Source of the DNA: Congeria kusceri
Taxonomy: Eukaryota; Mollusca; Bivalvia; Myida; Dreissenidae
Direction of reading: 5' to 3'
DNA length: 64,000 nucleotides
Assembly: GCA_027627225.1 (NCBI GenBank)
Contig: JAPFQT010000035.1
Coordinates: 287,501 to 351,500 of the forward strand
The notes beneath the pieces were generated by a model, which made no database searches, was not told the DNA's origin, and saw nothing but the letters and a program-made list of their open reading frames with translations. The position numbers were made by a program, and so were the translations under genes. Shown here in pieces: positions 58,081 through 64,000 of this stretch; the first letter of the stretch is position 1, and each line of letters begins with the position of its first letter.

Positions 58081-58330
58081 ATTACCAACAGAGCGGGTAG
58101 CAGCCCTGGAACGTCCCAGTCGAGGTTGGCTGCAGGGGGAGAATGCTCACTGCTTGGGATTTGTTGAAAATGAGAGGAAGACAACTGTATAAGTGTATGT
58201 TGAACAGCAAACACTGCTTAAAAGAGCTCCAGCTGGCTGTGGTACAAGAGGAATGTCAGTAGCTGGAAGCCAACCACCCAAGGCAAATGTTTGGCCAACA
58301 TTACTGCCCCACCATCCTGTGTCTGTCCTG
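58081..58330. other. Coding-like island, strand undecided
   Basis: Two GC-richer segments, about 58086-58149 and 58216-58327. On the minus strand the second follows a good acceptor ('cctgtttcacccttttaatc' + 'acag', ending at 58328) and is open for 37 codons ('GWWGSNVGQTFALGGWLP' in part). The first gives 'EHSPPAANLDWDVPGLLP' before a GTAATG donor-like site. The plus strand is also open over both segments. They may be exons of the gene whose better-supported exon is at 54072-54203. Unrecognised and not firmly coding. Confidence 0.3.
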
Positions 58331-59065
58331 TGATTAAAAGGGTGAAACAGGCTTGACAGAATGATGGTTCCTAGCTATGAACATTGGAAGTAGAAACTCA
58401 GCGATGTATACAATATGGAAGTTAATGAATTCTGTTATTGATAGGTCTCCAACGTTTCAGAAAATGTCCTCGGGTCGGGTCGCTGGGTCAAAATGTTAAA
58501 GTTCGGGTCGGGTATTAAACAAGTTAATCATAGAAAAAGTTGAACTACATTCATAATGTTTTTTTCCTTAGAGCATCAGGAATAAAGGTTTTAATAATTA
58601 GGACTGCAATACTGTACAGAAACTCATCCTTCATGCAGTATATATACCACATCCCTGATACAAATCAGCAAACATTAGTCATGAATGACATAGAGGACCT
58701 TCTTAAAGCATCATTCACTAGCTAGAAAGATACAAAGAATTGTATCAAATGAACTTTGAAACAAGAACAAAGGTTGCATTACTTTGGGGTGAAAAAGCCA
58801 CATTAAAATGTGATGTTTTTGCTTTGTTACGCCTGATGCAAAGTTGAATATTTCTATTTACTTACCATATTAGCTTGTCTGGTTTGTATCAATCTTTTTT
58901 GCTCAGATTTGCATAAACAGATTATTGTTCTATGAAATAGTATGACAATACCATTTTCATATAGCAATACCTGCATGGCCATTGTCATAATCCTACGTTT
59001 TCCTTTCGAGAACACATTTTTTGATAGTGAATAAGTGATACATTGTCAATCCGAATAATATTTCC
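58331..59065. other. Flank of the LTR retrotransposon
   Basis: AT-rich sequence with a short 'gggtcgggtcgctgggtc' stretch near 58475. No gene recognised. The bases TTTCC (59061-59065) directly precede the LTR and would form one side of the target duplication. Confidence 0.35.
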
Positions 59066-59266
59066 TGTTGTGGCGGACACGCCCGAATTGTTACGGCGCA
59101 TGCGTGTGTGGCGAGGAGAACCGGTTGAAACGAGAAGAGATTCGGCCGCGAGACGTCGAGAAGCCAAACGAACTTTCTTTGTATTCCAAATTGTTATTTT
59201 GGTTAATAAATTATTGTTACGGGTACAAGTGTCGATTTTATCATACGATCCGGGGAAAATACAACA
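59066..59266 (+). repeat. 5' LTR of Ty3/Gypsy-type retrotransposon
   Basis: A 201-bp segment starts TGTTGT and ends ACAACA (perfect 6-bp inverted ends, TG...CA), directly followed by TTGGCGACGAGG, a TGG-starting primer-binding-site-like sequence. It contains the polyadenylation signal AATAAA at 59205-59210. The 3' LTR would lie beyond the window, so the LTR call rests on the termini, the PBS position and the downstream gag-pol. It should hold promoter and RNA-processing signals for the element; no clear TATA box is seen. Confidence 0.75.
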
Positions 59267-59267
59267 T

Positions 59268-59285
59268 TGGCGACGAGGTAAACTA
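59268..59285 (+). promoter_or_regulatory. Putative primer binding site
   Basis: TGGCGACGAGG begins one base after the LTR, where the 3' CCA end of a primer tRNA would pair to start minus-strand DNA synthesis. I could not assign the tRNA. Confidence 0.55.
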
Positions 59286-60145
59286 TGGATTGAAGTGGAA
59301 TTTGGGTAAATATCGACTAACGGATTTTGCTAGTTTCGGCAAACACAAGGTATTGCAACGTTTCAAAATTCGTATTTGGCTCGTCTAGTGTACGTTCGTT
59401 GGTGTGGATCGATCAGTACTGAGTAGTTTTCAACAAATTCGAGCCAGTTTGGCATTATTAATTTGTTTAAGAAGTGTTTTTCTTGAAAAGAAAATAGTTG
59501 CTGTGACGTCACGAGTTTATGTGCACACGTATCTGGTGTTCCCTTCAAGTGCACAGGGACTTGCCGCTATCGCAATTTGCGGGGGCGCACAGGGGTTCGT
59601 CGCAGTTTGCGCACAGGGACTTGGCTGCAGTTGTAAAGACGCTGGATTGAGCTGAACTTGGCTGTTCGTGTACATCTTACCAGTTTGGTTGGTAAATATA
59701 GTATGGTGGGCTATAGTGGCAAATAATTTGGTAAACGTTTGTTTTGTTTAGAATCCAGACTAATTCGGTTTAATACATTGTTTAAATTATTTAGCTAACT
59801 TCTTTCAGAAAATTAAAACGTAAGCATATATGGTGGTTTTCTTTGTAAATAATTAAGTAACAATTTTATTTATTTACTTCTACATGAAATATCTAATATG
59901 AGAATAGAGTATAATAGTCACATGAAGTAAACTTTTGAGGAGTTGGAAAGAAAGTAACTAGTGTTTTGTGGTTATTGTCAATATTTCATTGCAGTTTGGT
60001 ACATAATTTAAAGGACTTTTGCAAAAAAAAAAAATCTATTAGATCATATATTAGTTTATATTACCATAAATAAAATATTGTCTTTTTCATTTGTATTGGG
60101 TTGCAACACACCTGTATTTGTTCCCTTAAGTACCTAAAATAAAAA
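59286..60145 (+). other. Retrotransposon 5' leader
   Basis: About 860 nt of untranslated leader between primer site and gag, long for this class. The part 59549-59632 is GC-rich and internally repeated ('gcacagggacttgccgctat', 'gcacaggggttcgtcgcagt', 'gcacagggacttggctgc'). That could be structured RNA used for packaging or ribosome entry (inference). The rest is AT-rich. Small frames such as 59404-59655 have no recognisable product. Confidence 0.6.
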
Positions 60146-62029
60146 ATGGTTGTTCATATTAATACTGCATCGGAAGCAGAGTTGCGTGCATTGCCTGGGG
60201 TAGGGCCAAAGACTGCGGGAGTAATTGTTAGGTTAAGGGAAAAACATGGGACCATGACGGCCGAGTTATTGTCTTTGGCATTGGGTGGAACGATCCCTAA
60301 GGCTCTGCTAGACCTCGTGGAGTTTCCAGAGGTGGTAGAGGATGCACATTTTAACCCAGTCATTGCAGATGACCTCACCGAGCAACCTTCTCCAGAGCAG
60401 TTTGCTTTGCCATTACCATCAGGTGCACAAAGAGAACCATTCCCTGATGTAGCCACACCACTTGAGACTAAGATTGATGTGGCGGCAAGGCCTAAAAGTA
60501 GACCAGCTGTCGAAAAATTAGCTCAAGGCCAGCAGTACGGCGACCAGAAGCCAAACCTGAAAAATGTTGACATTTCGCAGCCAGGACAAGGTGAGAGGTC
60601 CCGTAAGCCCTACGCCTACAGCCAGGGGGGTGGACAGCCAACGGAGCGACAAAGCGGTTCACGGTACAGGAGACGAGAGAACAGTGGCTCAGATGATGAA
60701 TCACCGGTGCGAGTGGAAAAGCTGCGAAAGGGTGACCGATCCAGGACCTCTGGCCATTTAAGGCATCATCATCGGTCAGATGATAGGGTGTCACAGGACG
60801 ACGATGATAGTGGCTCAGGAAATGAAAGTGATACTAGACGGTCAGTTCGCAAACATTCCCGCTACAGTCATGCTCCACCTGGTGGTAGGTCATCACATAT
60901 GCAACAGCACAGGAATCACTCAAGTGATTCCGGTTCAAGATCTGGGTCAAGACATGGTGGTGAATCAAGGCGGAGGCATCATGGACATGGTCGTCGTTCA
61001 ACAGTGTCATCACGGTCAAGGTTCTATTACCGTTCTAGTTCAGGATCTGATAGTTTATCAGAAGATGAATATCACTCGAGAGTCCACGGTGATCCCAAGA
61101 GGCTGCCAAAGAATCTACGGCATGATGGACGAACCAGTTGGCTGTCATTTAAACAAAAATTTAACAGCTACAGAAAAGTCTACAAATGGTCTGACCATGA
61201 ATGTCGCGACTACCTTAATTGGTGTCTGGAAGGGAAGGCCCTCGATTATTTTACCATTGAGACTCACATGGGGGAAAGTTTTCCCTTCCGTGATATAATG
61301 CGAAAGATGGAGGGGCGCTTTGGTTCTAAAGAACTACCGGAGACTAGTAGAGCAAAATTTCAGCAGGCTACACAACAGCCGGGGGAATCTTTAGAAGATT
61401 GGGCGGATAGCGTGTTAACTCTGGCTACACCTGCCTTTAGAGATCTACCAGAGCAATTTGGTCAAAGGGAGGCAGTTTCAAAGTTCTGTCAAGGTTGTAT
61501 TGACAGGGAAGCGGGAAAACATGCCTGTTTCGAACGACCACGGACCATTCAGCATGCTGTTGATCTGGTACGACACCATCAGTATGTTACGCAAGTGGTG
61601 GACGGTAAAAAGTCAGCTCGAAAATATGACCAGGAAATTGCGGTCAAGACGGTTCAGTCTCCGGCGGATGTGAAAATAGAGAAATTGGAAAAGGTAATCG
61701 AGGCCTTGACTAGTAAGTTTGAAGCTAGTTTAGCAGCAAACGGTTCACGAAATAGTAAAGACGCTAAGTTTCCACATAAGAATTTCAGGTGTTTTCACTG
61801 CAATGGCGGAGGCCATGTGAAAAAGGACTGTAAGGAGTATCAGGAGTTCCTGAAAGCGAAGTCTGATGGGAACAGGGCCGAAAGGAGTTCACAGAAGCCT
61901 TTAAACTCCAAAGGCCGGTGGCGTAGGCCTAGCCCCGCAGCCCGATGTAGATGGAGGCCATTCGTTACCATTGGTTGGCGATGGGCAGCAGGGTACTACC
62001 TCACAAAGGGTGACAGAAACAGAAGGTGA
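60146..62029 (+). CDS. gag: Gag polyprotein with N-terminal helix-hairpin-helix
   Basis: A 627-codon frame; the ATG at 60146 has A at -3. Residues 4-35 ('INTASEAELRALPGVG', then PKTAG) match the ComEA/T2SK-type helix-hairpin-helix, a small DNA-binding fold. Residues of about 145-325 are rich in Ser, Arg, His, Gly and acidic residues, with many RS/SR dipeptides, and are likely disordered and RNA-binding. Residues of about 330-500 resemble the Ty3/Gypsy Gag core ('SWLSFKQKFNSY', 'PGESLEDWADSVLTLA', 'CFERPRTIQHAVDLVR'). A CCHC zinc knuckle follows (C549, C552, H557, C562). Gag forms the particle and packages element RNA. The last roughly 40 residues, past 61906, probably belong to read-through outside the real product, because protease lies in another frame of the same DNA. 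Confidence 0.92.
   Translation: MVVHINTASEAELRALPGVGPKTAGVIVRLREKHGTMTAELLSLALGGTIPKALLDLVEFPEVVEDAHFNPVIADDLTEQPSPEQFALPLPSGAQREPFPDVATPLETKIDVAARPKSRPAVEKLAQGQQYGDQKPNLKNVDISQPGQGERSRKPYAYSQGGGQPTERQSGSRYRRRENSGSDDESPVRVEKLRKGDRSRTSGHLRHHHRSDDRVSQDDDDSGSGNESDTRRSVRKHSRYSHAPPGGRSSHMQQHRNHSSDSGSRSGSRHGGESRRRHHGHGRRSTVSSRSRFYYRSSSGSDSLSEDEYHSRVHGDPKRLPKNLRHDGRTSWLSFKQKFNSYRKVYKWSDHECRDYLNWCLEGKALDYFTIETHMGESFPFRDIMRKMEGRFGSKELPETSRAKFQQATQQPGESLEDWADSVLTLATPAFRDLPEQFGQREAVSKFCQGCIDREAGKHACFERPRTIQHAVDLVRHHQYVTQVVDGKKSARKYDQEIAVKTVQSPADVKIEKLEKVIEALTSKFEASLAANGSRNSKDAKFPHKNFRCFHCNGGGHVKKDCKEYQEFLKAKSDGNRAERSSQKPLNSKGRWRRPSPAARCRWRPFVTIGWRWAAGYYLTKGDRNRR
61900..61930 (+). promoter_or_regulatory. 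Possible -1 frameshift signal at gag/pro junction
   Basis: T TTA AAC (61900-61906) is in the gag frame with exactly the spacing of a canonical X XXY YYZ slippery heptamer. After a 5-nt spacer comes a stem-loop with AGGCC (61912-61916) pairing GGCCT (61926-61930) around a 9-nt loop. It sits at the very start of the region where the protease frame opens (after a stop at 61902-61904). However, protease is in the +1 frame relative to gag, and the -1 frame meets TAG at 61924. The signal is therefore broken in this copy by an indel, or coincidental. Confidence 0.4.
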
Positions 62030-63269
62030 AATGCCGGCTGGCAATTTCATGGCAGCAAGTGGAGCGGAGACAGTAGCAGTCAAGGTCGTGACGGCTGGGT
62101 CTTCTTATGTGAATATGTTGGTAGGGGATCGCCTGGTTAGGGCTCGGGTAGACTCTGGAGCGGATGTATCTATTCTGTCTTCAGCGGTTTATGACCAGCT
62201 TAAGCGGAAACCAGGCAAGGTCAAGGAGATCAACATGCAGCTTGCTGACAAGAATTCTGTTCTGAAAGGATTTGTGATACAGCCTATACACATACAGTTA
62301 GGGAAACAGTTTTCCAGGGAAGGGATATGTGTAGCACCAATCAGCGACGAGATGTTGCTGGGACATGACCTGCTGCGTCACTTCAAGGCATTGATTGATT
62401 TGCACTCAGACTGCTTATTAGTTAATGGTGAAAGTATCCCTTTGAATACAACATTCAGGGATAAACCAGTGGTAGCCAGAGTTATCATGTCTAAAAGGAC
62501 AGTGGTACCTCCAAATTCAGTTGTAAGGGTCCCTTGTAGACTGGAGGGAAAGTTGGGTGCATATTACATGGAACCAGTAAATAACTTGCAGGTATTAATG
62601 CCAAAAGTTATTCGGGCAGCTAATGAGGACCTGTTGGTGTGTTTGGTGAACCCATCTGACCAGTTTAAGACCATTAAGAAAGGGGTGGTAGTGGGTAATG
62701 CCTATGAATTTGAAGAGGTCCTTGATGGCGGCGATCAACAAGGGACGCCTGCTGAAGACATCCAGATACATACCGTAGCGGATGTGGATCACTGCTCAAC
62801 AGCGGACCATAATGGAGATAAGATGGGGATGTCAGGTGCCGGTTCGGGAAGCCAAACCGGAGAACCAGAGACCATGGCAGGTTGCCAGGTTGAGTCGGGT
62901 CAGTCAAAGTCGGAGAAAGAAGTTGTCGTTCCTGACAATCTGCAGGAAGTGTACAAAGCCTCGATAGGGAAGTTGACGGGTGAACAATCCGGGTCACTCG
63001 CCAAGTTACTATGCGATTACTCAGACGTTTTTGCAAAGGACGAGTTTGATTTGGGAAATTTTACCTCCATCGAACACACAATAGATATTGGTGACGCCAA
63101 AGCTTTCAAACAAAGAATGCGGCGAACCCCAGCATGTTTTGCAGGGGAGGAGGAGGCTCATTTGAAGAAAATTGTTAGATGCGGGTGTCATTCAGGAAAG
63201 TTCTTCGGAGTCGGCGTCCGCTCCGGTGTTGATACGAAAACGCGATGGGTCTGTCCGGTGGTGTATTGA
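61905..63269 (+). CDS. pol: Pol N-terminal part: protease and start of RT (frame broken)
   Basis: This frame is open from 61905, with its first ATG at 61971 (432 codons), and overlaps the end of gag in the +1 frame. Numbered from the ATG, the retropepsin shows the catalytic DSGAD at residues 61-65 and the flap/dimer-side motif MLLGHDLL at about 128-135. It would cleave Gag-Pol. The remainder is linker and the N-terminal reverse-transcriptase approach ('LLCDYSDVFAKDEFDLG', 'FKQRMRRTPACFAGEEEA'), typical of Ty3/Gypsy Pol. Past about 63168 the frame no longer codes RT: the last roughly 33 residues are out of frame and end at a stop at 63267-63269. Reading resumes one base later in the next frame (see 63172). 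This copy is probably inactive, unless the extra base is a sequencing error in the AAAA run. Confidence 0.85.
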   Translation, partial: TPKAGGVGLAPQPDVDGGHSLPLVGDGQQGTTSQRVTETEGEMPAGNFMAASGAETVAVKVVTAGSSYVNMLVGDRLVRARVDSGADVSILSSAVYDQLKRKPGKVKEINMQLADKNSVLKGFVIQPIHIQLGKQFSREGICVAPISDEMLLGHDLLRHFKALIDLHSDCLLVNGESIPLNTTFRDKPVVARVIMSKRTVVPPNSVVRVPCRLEGKLGAYYMEPVNNLQVLMPKVIRAANEDLLVCLVNPSDQFKTIKKGVVVGNAYEFEEVLDGGDQQGTPAEDIQIHTVADVDHCSTADHNGDKMGMSGAGSGSQTGEPETMAGCQVESGQSKSEKEVVVPDNLQEVYKASIGKLTGEQSGSLAKLLCDYSDVFAKDEFDLGNFTSIEHTIDIGDAKAFKQRMRRTPACFAGEEEAHLKKIVRCGCHSGKFFGVGVRSGVDTKTRWVCPVVY

Positions 63270-64000
63270 TTACAGAGCATTGAACAATGTCACTGTGAAA
63301 GATACATTTCCCCTTCCTCTGGTAGAGGACTGTCTCGATGCGTTAGCCGGAAACATCTGGTTCTCCAAGTTGGATGCGAATGCTGCCTATTGGCAGGTGC
63401 GAATAAGTCCGGAGGACAGGAGGAAGACTGCATTCATAACAAAATATGGACTTTATGAACACGTTCGAATGGGGTTTGGGTTGACAAATGCCCCCGCCAC
63501 GTTTGCAAGGGTTGTTAACCTTATATTGCGTGGGCTGACGTGGAAAACGGCTTTAGCCTTCCTTGACGATGTGTTAGTCCTGGGAAAGACGTTTGACGAA
63601 CATTTGAAAAATCTAGCAGATGCTCTATCTCGCTTCCGCAGCCATGGTTTGAAGCTTAAACCGAAAAAGTGTATTTTCTTCCAACCGGAGGTCGAGTTCC
63701 TTGGACGCATCGTCAATGGAAAGGATATGTCTTTGTCGAAAAAAGACATACAAACGGTTGCAGACTGGCCAATCCCTACATGTTCTAAGGATGTCGAACG
63801 TTTTTTGGGATTTGTGAATTATCACCGGTCATTTATACAAGACTTTGCTAGTTTAGCACAGCCCTTGTATGCACTGACCGGCAGGAACCTGTTCAAATGG
63901 GGTGAAGATCAGCAAAAGATGTTTGAGACGCTACGGGGTGCTATGGTTAAAGCGCCCGTGTTAGGACTTCCAAATCACCAAGACCCATATATCCTTGATA
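63172..64000 (+). pseudogene. pol: Pol: reverse transcriptase, start of RNase H (continues past window)
   Basis: Open to the window end without a stop, in the frame +1 to the preceding protease segment. RT motifs in order: the 'YRALNNVTVKDTFPLP' region; motif A 'KLDANAAYWQV' (about 63370-63402); motif B 'GLTNAPATFAR' (about 63481-63513); and motif C 'FLDDV' (63559-63573), which holds the two catalytic aspartates. The thumb and connection ('PKKCIFFQPEVEFLG', 'ERFLGFVNYHRSFI') follow, then the first residues leading into RNase H at 63950-64000. The Ty3/Gypsy order PR-RT-RH is consistent; integrase would lie outside. Catalytic residues are intact and only the one-base shift at 63168-63171 separates it from protease, so decay is recent or the shift is an assembly error. 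Confidence 0.9.

Noticed and set aside
60154..60794. Minus-strand frames of about 100 codons under gag
   Set aside because: Shadows of the gag reading frame; no independent features.

Overview
The window is AT-rich metazoan nuclear DNA that is almost entirely repetitive. The background of degenerate interspersed repeats, with phrases such as 'gggcaataactcc', 'gaacatttctgtgaaattatt' and 'ggtgaccttgacc', together with tRNA-derived SINEs, MITEs and minisatellites, is what I associate with bivalve mollusc genomes. The element at 54355-54560 resembles one I remember as abundant in dreissenid mussels, so a zebra- or quagga-type mussel is my best guess (inference from memory, not from a search). There are no bacterial operons, CRISPR arrays or rRNA genes, and no complete cellular gene that I can name.

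Layout. 1-4.6 kb: sparse sequence, then a 30-copy 55-bp satellite (2467-4115). 4.6-17.4 kb: a tandem dispersed repeat, a complete tRNA-derived SINE with a perfect 15-bp target duplication (5634-5918), and copies of several repeat families, including Helitron-like ends with a CTAG next to a hairpin. 17.45-21.55 kb: a 4.1-kb block bounded by 38-bp terminal inverted repeats with subterminal copies of the same motif, holding a 167-bp tandem array. 22-32 kb: more dispersed copies, a 0.68-kb TTAA-flanked MITE (24833-25515), a 130-bp tandem repeat, a 21-copy 44-bp array (26295-27220) and a long hairpin (27455-27577). 32-38 kb: a 155-bp tandem, a second SINE and a 48-copy 60-bp satellite (35173-38057) with internal higher-order duplication. 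38-54 kb: dispersed repeats and a 12-copy 40/42-bp array (47408-47904). 54-58.4 kb: a well-defined 132-bp exon-like segment on the minus strand (54072-54203), two MITEs, and two coding-like islands of undecided strand.

59.07-64 kb: the 5' part of a Ty3/Gypsy-type LTR retrotransposon on the plus strand. It has a 201-bp LTR (59066-59266), a leader, a 627-codon gag (60146-62029), a protease and early reverse-transcriptase frame (61905-63269), and reverse transcriptase running off the window end in a third frame (63172-64000). Its Gag has three parts: an N-terminal ComEA-like helix-hairpin-helix, an Arg/Ser-rich linker, and a conventional Gag core with a CCHC knuckle. A canonical -1 slippery heptamer followed by a short stem-loop lies at the gag/pro junction, although protease sits in the +1 frame. 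A one-base excess in an A-run breaks the RT frame. This element is the strongest candidate for unusual biology here.

Most other open frames are chance or satellite read-through. The 20-residue repeats at 35.2-38.0 kb and the 14-residue repeats at 47.4-48.0 kb stay open only because their periods are multiples of three.
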